A DNA stretch of 64,000 nt from JABDKH01 sp963768565 (GCA_963768565.1 CAVYIO010000020.1:134000-197999), one strand, 5' to 3'. Numbered from the stretch's first letter, positions 47,193 through 55,481 are shown. The notes: generated from the sequence alone by a model not told the origin. Translations and numbers: made by a program.

Positions 47193-47795
47193 ATGGACCC
47201 GGAGTCGCAACCATACGCCGATCACTTTGAACCGGTGCCTCCCATCTTCCAATCGACCGAAACCGGGCGAGCGTTCGAGCGATGTGTGGCGTGCGACAGA
47301 TTCCTTCTCGACGACACGACGCAGTACGTCATCGAAAAGGCGTTCCGCTCGTACGAGGGATTTGACGCGCGCGAGACGATCTTCGAGTATGCCCTCTGTG
47401 TCGATTGCCGCGACGCGCTAATGGAGGAGTTGTCGGAAGAGTCGCTGCAACGAATGCAGAATTACTTTGCCTCGCATGTTGCCGTCGCGGTGCGGAGATT
47501 ACGATTGATCGAATCCGCTCAGTCCAACGTGCAGCTTGACCCCTGGATTTCCACCTGCATGATCAGCGGCGCGCCAGTGCAGGAACTGAACGAGTACCAG
47601 GTTTATTGCGAGTGTCAGGGACCCAACATGCTCTACTCGTACGCCCCCTTCACCATCGGTGGCCCGGTGATGGACGAGATCGCCGAACTCCTGTCGAACA
47701 AAACGCTCGATGAACTCGACGGATTTGCCGACGACATCCTCGGATTGCCACCGGAACTGGAGGAGTTATTCAAGCGTCGGGTGGTGCTTCTCTGA
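47193..47795 (+). CDS. Cys-rich protein of unknown function
   Basis: 200-residue acidic cytoplasmic protein. It contains four Cys-based knuckle-like elements: FERCVACDRFLL, LCVDCRDAL, TCMISGAP and VYCECQGPN, an arrangement that suggests bound zinc, as in small ribbon domains. The C-terminus is acidic and Leu-rich (LLSNKTLDELDGFADDILGL). No catalytic motif or family recognised. ATG 47193 follows an AAAAAAGG tract; the longer frame to 46971 is not supported because of its strongly basic, non-homologous sequence. It stands between the mtnA pair and the CX4CH gene pair. Confidence 0.78.
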   Translation: MDPESQPYADHFEPVPPIFQSTETGRAFERCVACDRFLLDDTTQYVIEKAFRSYEGFDARETIFEYALCVDCRDALMEELSEESLQRMQNYFASHVAVAVRRLRLIESAQSNVQLDPWISTCMISGAPVQELNEYQVYCECQGPNMLYSYAPFTIGGPVMDEIAELLSNKTLDELDGFADDILGLPPELEELFKRRVVLL

Positions 47796-47877
47796 CCCGG
47801 TCCCGGTCACCGAAGGACCATCCACGGCCGCTGCCATCCATCGAAAGAGGGGCAAATCGAGTGACCCTGCCATCAAA

Positions 47878-47893
47878 CGTGACCTGCGTCACA
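47878..47893. promoter_or_regulatory. CRP/FNR-like palindrome
   Basis: CGTGA-N6-TCACA matches the classical TGTGA-N6-TCACA consensus at 9 of 10 positions. It lies 73-88 bases before the ATG at 47966, in a non-coding stretch, where an operator is expected. It would fall inside coding sequence if the GTG at 47861 were the start, which supports 47966. Binding protein and effect (oxygen, cAMP or other signals) are unknown. Confidence 0.45.
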
Positions 47894-47965
47894 GCATTTC
47901 GTCCGGGCACAGCCGATCTTGGTCCCGATGCGCCCCGCTATCTACATCACTCATTCGACATCCAG

Positions 47966-49210
47966 ATGCCACGACCTGAAGTCTACGGGGCCATCAGAGC
48001 CGGTTCTGGCCGCATAGCGGTCGCGCCTGTCCTGGTGATATTGACCTGTATGGCGGCCCTGCTGCCCGTCGCCTCTCTCGCCCAGCAGATCACACCCGAC
48101 AATCTCGAGCAGCGGGTGGCAGCCATCTTCGAACGAAGCTGCTCGCTCACCGGCTGTCACGCCGGCCCCGTGGCTCAGCAGGATATGTACCTGACCAGCA
48201 GCCGGTACTACGAGTCGCTTGTCGACCAGCCCAGCGTCGAGCGCCCGGACCTGAAGCGCGTCGATCCCGGAAGCCCCGAGACCAGTTATCTGATGATGAA
48301 GGTCAAAGGTGATCCGGGCATTATCGGACTCCCCATGCCTATGGCGGGCAACCGATTAACAGATGAAGAGGTCAAACTGCTTGAAGACTGGATTCGTGGC
48401 CTGAAGAGCGGGCAGGCGTCCACACTGGAGACGTCCGACGAACCCGCCTACCCTTTCGACGGGTGGAAGGCGATCAATCTTCCGACCACACGAACCGTGG
48501 ATCAGGGTCGATGGCTTTTCCTGATCTCACACCGATTCAATCCGAAACTGAGCTCCGGATATGATGCGTTCTATGGTCTGGATGGATCGGGCATTATCTA
48601 TCTCAGCCTGGGCTATGCCATTACCGACGACTTCCTTGTGTCGCTCGCCCGCAGCAATGCCGCGGACAATGTCGAGCTGTGGTCTCGCTATCGATTTGGT
48701 CAACAGGGCATCGGGGGATGGCCGCTCGGCCTGGCGGTGCAGGGCGCCGCGAACTGGGTCACGGAAGAGCCGACGGTCGCCGACAGAACCAGCGCAGATG
48801 CCTTCAAGATGACCCTGCAAGTTCCGGCGACCATAGAAGTCACGGACGGGCTCGGCCTCGGAATCATTCCGGGAATCGTGTTGAATCCGGTCGAGTCGGT
48901 CGAAGGTGAGGATGCGCTGATCACGGTGGGTCTTGCCACGCAGTGGAACTTCCACCACAATCTCTCGCTGGTGGCGGAGTGGGCGCCGATTGTCAGCGGC
49001 TACACACGCACTACCACCTTTGGAAACGACATTCGTTTTGATTCCTGGGGAGCCGGTTTGCAGATCGCTACGGGCGGTCACGTGTTCCAGATCGTCGTCA
49101 GCAATTCGGTGGGACTGACGGGAGATCAGTATCTCCGCGGAGGCGATCTGGATATTCGCGACGGTGACATGCGTCTCGGGTTCAACATCTTCCGAGTCAT
49201 CAAATTCTGA
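47966..49210 (+). CDS. Exported haem-motif protein with DUF5777-like barrel
   Basis: 414-residue exported protein. Signal peptide AVAPVLVILTCMAALLPVASLAQ; then a cytochrome-like domain with CSLTGCHAG (a CX4CH rather than CX2CH motif), and VKGDPGIIGLPMPMAGNRLTDEEVKLLEDWI, whose Met could be the second haem ligand. From about residue 165 a beta-barrel-like domain follows (GRWLFLISHRFNPKLSSGYDAF, GYAITDDFLVSLARSNA, AEWAPIVSGYTR), resembling DUF5777. So it may join a redox domain to an outer-membrane barrel. ATG 47966 is preferred to GTG 47861. It is followed after seven bases by a lipoprotein with the same motif. Confidence 0.8.
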   Translation: MPRPEVYGAIRAGSGRIAVAPVLVILTCMAALLPVASLAQQITPDNLEQRVAAIFERSCSLTGCHAGPVAQQDMYLTSSRYYESLVDQPSVERPDLKRVDPGSPETSYLMMKVKGDPGIIGLPMPMAGNRLTDEEVKLLEDWIRGLKSGQASTLETSDEPAYPFDGWKAINLPTTRTVDQGRWLFLISHRFNPKLSSGYDAFYGLDGSGIIYLSLGYAITDDFLVSLARSNAADNVELWSRYRFGQQGIGGWPLGLAVQGAANWVTEEPTVADRTSADAFKMTLQVPATIEVTDGLGLGIIPGIVLNPVESVEGEDALITVGLATQWNFHHNLSLVAEWAPIVSGYTRTTTFGNDIRFDSWGAGLQIATGGHVFQIVVSNSVGLTGDQYLRGGDLDIRDGDMRLGFNIFRVIKF

Positions 49211-49217
49211 CGCCATC

Positions 49218-49646
49218 ATGGATCATCCATTTCGCTCTTCGTGGTTTGCCTTCCCACTGATCGCTATCGCTCTTATCGCCGTCGGGTGCGAGCACGCGGG
49301 ACCCCTCGAAGCTGAGCCTGCCGCGCCCACGCTGACCAGCATTCAGCAGAACACCTTCAACGTCAGCTGCGCCGTCTCCGGATGTCACCTTGGCGGCGGT
49401 GCCGCGGCACAGCTGGATCTCAGCACCGGAAACTCGTTCGCGAATCTCGTGGGAGTGGCGAGCGGCGAAGTGCCGTCGCTCCTTCGTGTGGAAGCCGGCA
49501 ATCCGGATGACAGCTATCTGGTCCGGAAGATAGAAGGCACACCGGGTATCGTCGGCCTTCAGATGCCGCGCGGCCGGGACCCGCTGTCGGCCGTTCAGAT
49601 TCAGGCGATACGGGACTGGATCGAAGCGGGAGCTGCGGACGACTAG
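49218..49646 (+). CDS. Lipoprotein with CX4CH cytochrome-like domain
   Basis: 142-residue predicted lipoprotein: WFAFPLIAIALIAVGC (lipobox AVGC), then a single small domain with NVSCAVSGCHLGG, GNPDDSYLVRKIEGTPGIVGLQMPRG and LSAVQIQAIRDWIEAG. These match the cytochrome-like region of the preceding gene in order, including a candidate Met ligand (LQMP). It lies seven bases after that gene, so the two are presumably co-expressed and may exchange electrons at the outer membrane. Whether haem is covalently attached at a CX4CH motif is not known; a covalent or non-haem metal site remains possible. Confidence 0.85.
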   Translation: MDHPFRSSWFAFPLIAIALIAVGCEHAGPLEAEPAAPTLTSIQQNTFNVSCAVSGCHLGGGAAAQLDLSTGNSFANLVGVASGEVPSLLRVEAGNPDDSYLVRKIEGTPGIVGLQMPRGRDPLSAVQIQAIRDWIEAGAADD

Positions 49647-49698
49647 ATCGGCGACGCGGTAGTCAAGCCTTCCGTGCTAGCGTCCCGTCGTCTGCGAA

Positions 49699-49899
49699 TC
49701 ACGACAACCGCTGGACGGGCGGACAACCCACATCGCCGTACGAGCAGAATACACAGCAGTCCCCGTCGAGCGGCTTCACACTGACTGCGCAGGCCGGGCA
49801 CTCCCAGAAGTGAACACAGGCGTTCTCCGGCATGGTTTCCGTCGACTGGTGACCACACGAAGGACATGTAAGCGTCGAGGAGAGCGTGATGTCATTCAT
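49699..49899 (-). CDS. Small Cys-rich protein with GDCCVFC motif
   Basis: 66-residue protein containing seven or more Cys: LTCPSCGHQ near the start, FWECPACAV in the middle and GDCCVFCSYGDVGCPPVQ at the end. The first two CxxC pairs look like a zinc ribbon. The C-terminal GDCCVFCSYG(x)3CPP signature is seen in small conserved proteins of many bacteria, often annotated only as hypothetical; heavy-metal or copper handling has been suggested for such motifs, but I cannot confirm it. The start ATG at 49899 and the separate position between convergent neighbours support a real gene. Confidence 0.82.
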   Translation of the reverse strand: MNDITLSSTLTCPSCGHQSTETMPENACVHFWECPACAVSVKPLDGDCCVFCSYGDVGCPPVQRLS

Positions 49900-49943
49900 A
49901 GTTGTCAGTGTGATGCGGATCCCGACACGTCAAGATCCGGATC

Positions 49944-51062
49944 TCAAAAGTAGAACTGCAGGTATCCGAAGTACGCGTTCTTCTGCTGGCCGAACTCGGT
50001 GTCACCCTTGCCGGCAAACAAGTACACCGCGCCTCCCAGTTCCATGTTCTCACGTAGCGAGTACGTCATCGACGGACCAACCAGAGCGCTCTGGTCATCG
50101 ATGTTGACCAACGCATACACGCTGGCAGCGAACAGCGGCGTGACGGCCTTGGACACCGATACGGCGGCATAGTCACGCGCGACGTTGAACACGTTGCCGG
50201 TCAGCAATTGCCTGAAGTCGTACTCGCTCTTGTCGGTCGTCCCCTGTCCGTTGAGATAGTATTCTACGAAGGCGTAGTAGTCTCCCCGGAAGCTCCGATC
50301 CAGTGTCACGGTCAGTCGGACATACGCGCTCCCGTCCTGCGGAAACGTCAGTGCGGCCTCTCCTTTGAGGCCCGCGTCGCCGACATAACCCGAGAAATCA
50401 CCGCCGACCACCCAGTCGTCGCGGAAGTAGCCGCCCATGACGGAGAAATCGTACTCTCCCTTGTGCGACACCAGTCTGGCGGCCGCACTCGACGCGGCCG
50501 GATCCGAGGCCGGTGCGTAGCCCGCCTCGAGATGCGAGAAGTCACCGGTGGCCAGTGAGAGATGAACGGCGTCGATGCCCGACTTCTCGTCGAGCTCAAT
50601 GGCGGCGGGATTGAACGGGTTGAAGAGATCGGTCGGGTTCCACGCAAAGCCCGTACCCCAGGCAATCCGCTGCCGGCCCACCGTGATCTGCGCCTTCCCG
50701 GCGTAATACGTGGCGAAAGCTCGGAACAGGCGCTGGTCCAGCGTGAACCGGGAGCCGGATGCGACGCGCCAGTCCAGATCCAGCCACGTACGCCGTTCAA
50801 TGAGACGGGAGATGTCGTACTCCTCCGACGCCAGGAAATTGCCGGCCAGCATCTCCGTGTCCAGCCAGACCTCGGCATGCAGATTCGGCCCGACGTCGAG
50901 CATCTGCTGCCACCGGAATCGCGTGATGTCCAGAAACTGCGACTCACCCGACAACACAGACGACGTGCCGATAGCCAGATTCTTGACGTAGCCGCGCGAC
51001 TCAAGCGACACCTGGCCCGTTGCCGGCTGATGAACGACGGCGACACACACGCAGACGGCCAT
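49944..51062 (-). CDS. Outer-membrane beta-barrel protein
   Basis: 372-residue probable outer-membrane barrel at the end of the ABC transport unit. The N-terminus is short and atypical (AVCVCVAVVHQPATGQ), so the true start may be uncertain; an upstream in-frame stop limits alternatives. The remainder is made of alternating amphipathic strands (GSRFTLDQRLFRAFATYYAG, QITVGRQRIAWGTGFAWNP, GDYYAFVEYYLNG) and ends in aromatic FYF, as barrels do. NPTDLFNPFNP resembles porin-type sequences seen in DUF1302/OprO-like families. It lies 35 bases after the ABC ATPase gene, so it may provide the outer-membrane channel or acceptor of the system. Confidence 0.82.
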   Translation of the reverse strand: MAVCVCVAVVHQPATGQVSLESRGYVKNLAIGTSSVLSGESQFLDITRFRWQQMLDVGPNLHAEVWLDTEMLAGNFLASEEYDISRLIERRTWLDLDWRVASGSRFTLDQRLFRAFATYYAGKAQITVGRQRIAWGTGFAWNPTDLFNPFNPAAIELDEKSGIDAVHLSLATGDFSHLEAGYAPASDPAASSAAARLVSHKGEYDFSVMGGYFRDDWVVGGDFSGYVGDAGLKGEAALTFPQDGSAYVRLTVTLDRSFRGDYYAFVEYYLNGQGTTDKSEYDFRQLLTGNVFNVARDYAAVSVSKAVTPLFAASVYALVNIDDQSALVGPSMTYSLRENMELGGAVYLFAGKGDTEFGQQKNAYFGYLQFYF

Positions 51063-51097
51063 CAGTCGGACCGAACGCGCCTATGCGCCGAACGATG

Positions 51098-51841
51098 TCA
51101 GCTCCGTCTTTCATCGTCGACAATCTGTCCGTCGCGCAAACTGACCAGCCGACGGGCCCTCTCCATCACCAGCGGATCGTGGGTGGAGAAAAGGAAAGTG
51201 ATGCCGGTGCGCTCGTTCAGGTCACGCATCTTGTCGAGCAGTCGAGCCCCGGTCTTGGAATCCAGATTGGCTGTCGGCTCGTCGGCCAGAATAAGCCGCG
51301 GCCGCGAGAGCAAGGCCCGGGCCACTGCGACCCGCTGCTGCTGGCCGCCGCTAAGTTCGCTCGGTCGCCGACGCATCAGCTCGTCGCCGATCCCGAGATC
51401 CGCGAACTCCTCGCGGACACGCCTGCGCCGCTCAGCCGCCGGAACGCCCTGCAGGAGCAAACTGAACTCCGCGTTCTCTTCCGCACTCAAGACAGGAATC
51501 AGATTGTATGCCTGAAAGACGAAGCCAAGGTGTTGAAGTCGAAACTCGGCAAGCTGCGTCCTGCTCAACACCGACAGATCCTGACCATCTACAATCACCT
51601 GTCCGCTGGTCGGCTTGTCAAGGCCGCCCACGATATTCAACAGCGTTGTTTTTCCGGATCCCGACGGGCCCGCTATGGCCATGAACTCGCCCTTCTTGAT
51701 CGTCAGATCCACCCCGTCGAGGGCACGTACCGGAACGGTGTCCTTGTCCTGGTAGATCTTGACGATCTTGCTTGCTCGAACAAGCTCGGTATTCAATCCC
51801 GCCCCGCTCGTCGAGCCGTTTCCATGTACGAGGTCAGACAT
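51098..51841 (-). CDS. ABC transporter ATPase, LolD/MacB type
   Basis: 247-residue nucleotide-binding subunit. Walker A GPSGSGKTTL (near residue 58), Q-loop GFVFQAYNLIPVLSAEEN, ABC signature ELSGGQQQRVAVARAL and Walker B LILADEPTANLDS are present, and the switch His is in LFSTHDPL. The YxLxPVLxAxEN pattern places it in the LolD/FtsE/MacB group, which serves FtsX-type permeases. ATG 51841 overlaps the permease stop by eight bases. It powers the two permeases encoded just upstream, so the pair of different permeases could form a heterodimer as in LolCDE. Confidence 0.95.
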   Translation of the reverse strand: MSDLVHGNGSTSGAGLNTELVRASKIVKIYQDKDTVPVRALDGVDLTIKKGEFMAIAGPSGSGKTTLLNIVGGLDKPTSGQVIVDGQDLSVLSRTQLAEFRLQHLGFVFQAYNLIPVLSAEENAEFSLLLQGVPAAERRRRVREEFADLGIGDELMRRRPSELSGGQQQRVAVARALLSRPRLILADEPTANLDSKTGARLLDKMRDLNERTGITFLFSTHDPLVMERARRLVSLRDGQIVDDERRS

Positions 51842-53063
51842 AGTTGATTGCCTCCACGGCCCTGAATCGGCTGGCCTTGAATGCCGGGTAGAGAACGCTG
51901 AGAAAGACGACGATGAAGATGGTGATGACGCCCGTCCAGATGTGTCGCCAATCAACGTACGGGTAGATAACGGTACCGAGGTTGAACGATCTCATCCCTT
52001 CCGCAAACGCCGATAGATCGAGTCCGGTCTCGGCCCACCACGCCACGAGTCCGGCTGCCACAATGCCGCCGACCAGGAGGCCGAGGATGACGATGAATGC
52101 CGCCTCCAGATACAGCATGCTGAAAATCTGCATCGGCCGTAATCCGTTGGCCGACATGATTCCAATCTCCCGAATCCGCTCGAAGATGACCATGAGAAAG
52201 GAGTTGATGATCGAGAACGAGATCGCCGAAAACAGGATCAGGACGAGTGCGACACTGAACACGTCGTAGGTCTGCCGCATCAGAACGAGCATGGGGAGGC
52301 GGTCCTCCCAGGTCAGGACGTCGACTGGCATTTCGGACAGTCGGCCGCGCAATGCCGCCGCGGAGATCTTCAGGTCAGTTCCGGGATCGAGGTGAACAGA
52401 GATGGTCGACGCTTCCTCGGTCGAGTATCCCAGCAGTCGCCGCGCCTCACCTATATGGACGAACACCATCATCCGGTCGTACTCGGCGCTGTTCGTCGTG
52501 AACAGGCCGCGCACACGGTACGCACCGGCACTGACCTCATTCTCCAGGTCGCTGACCATCACCACGATCTTCTCCCCGACCGTCACGTTCAGCCGATCCG
52601 CCAGGGAGATTCCGATCACGACCTCCCCGTCCACGACCTCGGGCGACAGGTATTCACCCTGCACGATCCGGTCCGGAATGCTCGACACGCCCCGTTCGCG
52701 CAGCGGATCGACACCCACCAGCCTCACGCCCGACGCCTGCTCGGCCGAGTTGACCATTCCTGACGTAACGACCTGCGGCGAATAGAGAGTGATGAGACTC
52801 TGATCGAGGGCGTCCTCGACGGACCCGAGATGCCGAATCCTGGACCGGATGGTCGGGTTGTCCGCGTAGCCCGACGACGAGAGTTGGATATGACCGCCGT
52901 CCAGTTCGATCGATGTATTGACCAGCTGGATGGAGAACCCATCGGCAAACGTCATCGATCCAACGAAGCAGAAGACGCCGATCGAGATCGCCGAAATGAG
53001 CACCCATGAACGGCGCTTGTTTCTCCAGATGTTTCGCCACGCGATTTTGGCCAGCATGCCCAT
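51834..53063 (-). CDS. FtsX-type ABC permease (second)
   Basis: 409-residue inner-membrane permease with a single N-terminal helix (WVLISAISIGVFCFVGSMTF), a large MacB-like periplasmic domain (IELDGGHIQLSSSGY; VVDGEVVIGISLADRLNV) and three C-terminal helices (VALVLILFSAISFSIINSFL; FIVILGLLVGGIVAAGLVAW; ITIFIVVFLSVLYPAF). The start MLAKIAWRNIWRNKRRS is like that of the first permease (MLKLLKLAWRDIWRNRRRS), showing common ancestry. ATG 53063 is used, ATG 53057 is possible. It is not a fused MacB, since the ATPase is separate. Confidence 0.92.
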   Translation of the reverse strand: MGMLAKIAWRNIWRNKRRSWVLISAISIGVFCFVGSMTFADGFSIQLVNTSIELDGGHIQLSSSGYADNPTIRSRIRHLGSVEDALDQSLITLYSPQVVTSGMVNSAEQASGVRLVGVDPLRERGVSSIPDRIVQGEYLSPEVVDGEVVIGISLADRLNVTVGEKIVVMVSDLENEVSAGAYRVRGLFTTNSAEYDRMMVFVHIGEARRLLGYSTEEASTISVHLDPGTDLKISAAALRGRLSEMPVDVLTWEDRLPMLVLMRQTYDVFSVALVLILFSAISFSIINSFLMVIFERIREIGIMSANGLRPMQIFSMLYLEAAFIVILGLLVGGIVAAGLVAWWAETGLDLSAFAEGMRSFNLGTVIYPYVDWRHIWTGVITIFIVVFLSVLYPAFKASRFRAVEAINYV

Positions 53064-53074
53064 GGGCTCGCAGT

Positions 53075-54313
53075 CTATTTCATTGTTCGGAGTGCTTCCA
53101 CCGGCGAGAAGCGACGCATGCGAAGAACCGGATATATCAGTGCAATAACGGCTATCACACCGATCCACATCAGCGGTTCGTAGAAGATGTACGGCCGCGC
53201 CGAGAATGAAATCGCGGGTACGGAGAATCCGAAATCCTCGTACATCGCCGACCAGTCCTCTGGTAACGGAATCGGATTCGCGTGCATGTAGGAGACCACG
53301 ATGAACGCGATCCCGAAGCCAACAGCGACGGAGAGCAGCGTCTTCAGGATCAACTCCATCGCGATGAGCAGCGTGATCTGCCACGGCTTCATTCCAATCG
53401 ACATGATCACACCGAATTCCCTGACCCGCTCCATGACACTCATCATGGTCGTGTTGAAAATCTCGAACCCAACCATGATCAACAGAAAGGCATAGAACAC
53501 ATAGTTGCCGATGTCGTCCATCGCCCTGGCCTGCTGCAGCTCGGGCAGCAGAGATTTCCAGCCCATCACCTCGAACCGGTCACCGTCGAACCGATCTTCA
53601 AGCTGCCGCGCCAGCCGATCGGAGTCGCGGAAGTCGGCCGTCTTGATGACAAGTTCCGTGAACCGCCCTTCCATCGAAAACAGAAAGTCGGCATCCTCCA
53701 CTGTCATGATCATCATTGAGCGGTCGACCTCCGGATTCCCGGATCTCAGCAGCCCCTTGATCACGTAGAGATCTGCACCCATCGCATTGCGGAAGCCCTG
53801 CGTCAGGACGACGACCGTGTCTCCAACGGCAAGCCCGAGATTGTTCGCAAGTGTTCGGCCGAGCATGACCTCGTGATCGTCGCCGGGCTGAAGTCGTTCT
53901 CCCTCAACAGGAGCCGAGGCAAACGTGCTGATGCCGTACTCGCGGGCAGGATCAATCCCGACGATGATGCCGCCGACACTGGAAGAGTCCGAACTCAGCA
54001 GACCGAATCCGGTGATTCTCCGCGCGGCGACCTCGATCTCCTCGTAGTCGTCGGCAAGCGAATCCCAGTCGTACTCATCCCCTTCCATCGCGTAGGAAAA
54101 GGTCCGTTCGTCGTAGTAGCCCGTGCGATGAATCTGGACGTCGCCGGTAAAGATGCGCACGGCCACTTCCTCCATGGCGTCGTACGTACCGTTCTGCAAC
54201 GAATGAAAGCTCGTGATCAGGAACAGGGAAAATACGATGGCCGACATCGTGATCAGGCTTCGCCGGCGGTTCCGCCAGATGTCGCGCCAGGCCAGTTTGA
54301 GGAGCTTCAGCAT
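53075..54313 (-). CDS. FtsX-type ABC permease (first)
   Basis: 412-residue inner-membrane permease of the LolC/LolE/MacB class: N-terminal helix (LITMSAIVFSLFLITSFHSL), a periplasmic core (EEVAVRIFTGDVQIHRTGY; HEVMLGRTLANNLGLAVGD) and three C-terminal helices (YVFYAFLLIMVGFEIFNTTM; ILKTLLSVAVGFGIAFIVVS; LMWIGVIAVIALIYPVL). A conserved cytoplasmic loop RVREFGVIMSIGMKPWQIT is typical of the family's ATPase contact. It lies 11 bases before the second permease and nine after the LolA-like gene. Two non-identical permeases with one ATPase recall LolCDE, which extracts lipoproteins. Confidence 0.93.
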   Translation of the reverse strand: MLKLLKLAWRDIWRNRRRSLITMSAIVFSLFLITSFHSLQNGTYDAMEEVAVRIFTGDVQIHRTGYYDERTFSYAMEGDEYDWDSLADDYEEIEVAARRITGFGLLSSDSSSVGGIIVGIDPAREYGISTFASAPVEGERLQPGDDHEVMLGRTLANNLGLAVGDTVVVLTQGFRNAMGADLYVIKGLLRSGNPEVDRSMMIMTVEDADFLFSMEGRFTELVIKTADFRDSDRLARQLEDRFDGDRFEVMGWKSLLPELQQARAMDDIGNYVFYAFLLIMVGFEIFNTTMMSVMERVREFGVIMSIGMKPWQITLLIAMELILKTLLSVAVGFGIAFIVVSYMHANPIPLPEDWSAMYEDFGFSVPAISFSARPYIFYEPLMWIGVIAVIALIYPVLRMRRFSPVEALRTMK

Positions 54314-54322
54314 GTGCAGCGG

Positions 54323-55090
54323 CTACCTCGACCTGCGAAGGTTTCTCTGCGTGAAGACCGATCCTGGAATCGTCTTGTCGAAAACGGCATCGTCGAGTTG
54401 AAGAATTGTGCGGCGCCCCTCCTTCTTCTCCTCCACGAGTTCGTAGCGAGCTGGGATGACCCGGTCCCCGAACCTCTTGATATCGCCGAACAGCATGGTG
54501 CGAACGAGCTCGCCGCGTTCGCTGTAATACTCTGCCCGGAGCGGGACGTAGTCGTCGACGCGAATCCACTCGATCAGCTTGTCCCATGCTACGGCGGTCT
54601 CAGGCTTCGGGACGAGCTCGATCTTGTACGTATCGAATCCGTAGAGCTCTTCCTGAGCAAGCAGCGTGTGCTCGTAGTCGTCGACTACGCTCGATTCCTT
54701 GACCAGGTCGTCGTTGGTGAAGTCCGAGCCCATCCATGACTGGAGCATCATGGACGGCGGGATCTTGATGACCCGATTGATGCGTGGGACGTACTGCCAC
54801 ATCTCGCGACCCACCTTGAGGAAAGAGACGCCGCGGTCCTTGACCGGCTCCTCGACCCGGATGAACGATTTCTCGGTGCCCTCGGACCAGTAGGCAAACA
54901 CCATAGTCCGTTCCCAGTCCGGCCGAACGACGGTCATCGTATAGGTGCCCTGCGCCGTTTCGCCTCGCGTGAGCTCGTCGGCGCGCTTCATGATCTCGCG
55001 GGCGGTGGGTTGTGCCGTCGACTGCTGTGCAGCCAGGAGCAACACCGGAACAACAAGGAGAAGTGATATTGATCGACAATTCCAGTTCAT
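54323..55090 (-). CDS. LolA-like outer-membrane lipoprotein-sorting protein
   Basis: 255-residue periplasmic protein. Signal peptide SISLLLVVPVLLLAAQQSTAQ; the mature part belongs to the LolA-like family annotated as outer membrane lipoprotein-sorting protein: AREIMKRADELTRGETAQGTY, TMTVVRPDWERTMVF, FLKVGREMWQYVPRINRVIKIPPSMM, SWMGSDFTNDDLV and YEHTLLAQEELYGFDTYKIELVP. These proteins are half-barrels that carry lipid or hydrophobic cargo. The GTG-rich upstream frame is long but ATG 55090 with the signal peptide is the natural start. It is the first gene of the unit with two FtsX permeases, an ATPase and a barrel, so it should pass a hydrophobic cargo between them. Confidence 0.92.
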   Translation of the reverse strand: MNWNCRSISLLLVVPVLLLAAQQSTAQPTAREIMKRADELTRGETAQGTYTMTVVRPDWERTMVFAYWSEGTEKSFIRVEEPVKDRGVSFLKVGREMWQYVPRINRVIKIPPSMMLQSWMGSDFTNDDLVKESSVVDDYEHTLLAQEELYGFDTYKIELVPKPETAVAWDKLIEWIRVDDYVPLRAEYYSERGELVRTMLFGDIKRFGDRVIPARYELVEEKKEGRRTILQLDDAVFDKTIPGSVFTQRNLRRSR

Positions 55091-55251
55091 GCTCACCACA
55101 CCGGGAGTTTTGAATCGTTGACGAGTACGCGCCGGAAGGCTGGTTGTGTCAACGACCATGTGGGACAATGTAGAAAGTTCTGGCCGGGATAACCCGAGTC
55201 GTTCGTTCGACCGGACGAAGAGGTCGTTGTGGTCGATGCCCGGGCAGTCCT

Positions 55252-55284
55252 TCACGTCGCCGTCCGCGGAGGACGCGGACGTGA
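55252..55284. repeat. Inverted repeat in divergent promoter region
   Basis: TCACGTCGCCGTCC (55252-55265) and GGACGCGGACGTGA (55271-55284) pair over 14 positions with a two-base mismatch, around a GCGGA loop. Located about 160 bases upstream of the LolA-like start and 200 bases upstream of the propeller gene, it could be a regulator binding site or an RNA hairpin in the leader of either transcript. Confidence 0.45.
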
Positions 55285-55469
55285 CCGTCAGAACGACCGA
55301 GTATTCCCCATGACGCGGATTCCTCCGGTGCTTCCGGCTCAAAGCGCGTAGTCCACGCAGGAAAATGCCCTTCAGATCTCCGCGACAATCCCCGCTTGAA
55401 TGTCCACAGCAGAGACCGTATCTGCTCACAGAAATGGCAGTGGATTGCACAGTTGAGATCGCGAACGCT

Positions 55470-55476
55470 AGGAGGT
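55470..55476 (+). promoter_or_regulatory. Perfect Shine-Dalgarno for the 55482 gene
   Basis: AGGAGGT five bases before ATG 55482 is the best ribosome site in the window and fixes the start within a longer open frame that begins at 55365. Most other genes here have weak sites, so this product may be made at a high rate. Confidence 0.85.
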
Positions 55477-55481
55477 CCATA

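Larger units (their letters stand above)
55091..55481. other. Divergent intergenic region
   Basis: 391 bases between the divergently read LolA-like gene and the T9SS-sorted propeller gene. They must contain both promoters. Beyond the inverted repeat at 55252-55284 and the ribosome site at 55470-55476, I find no gene. An open frame crosses much of this stretch on the minus strand as an extension of the LolA-like gene, but it lacks family similarity. Confidence 0.55.
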
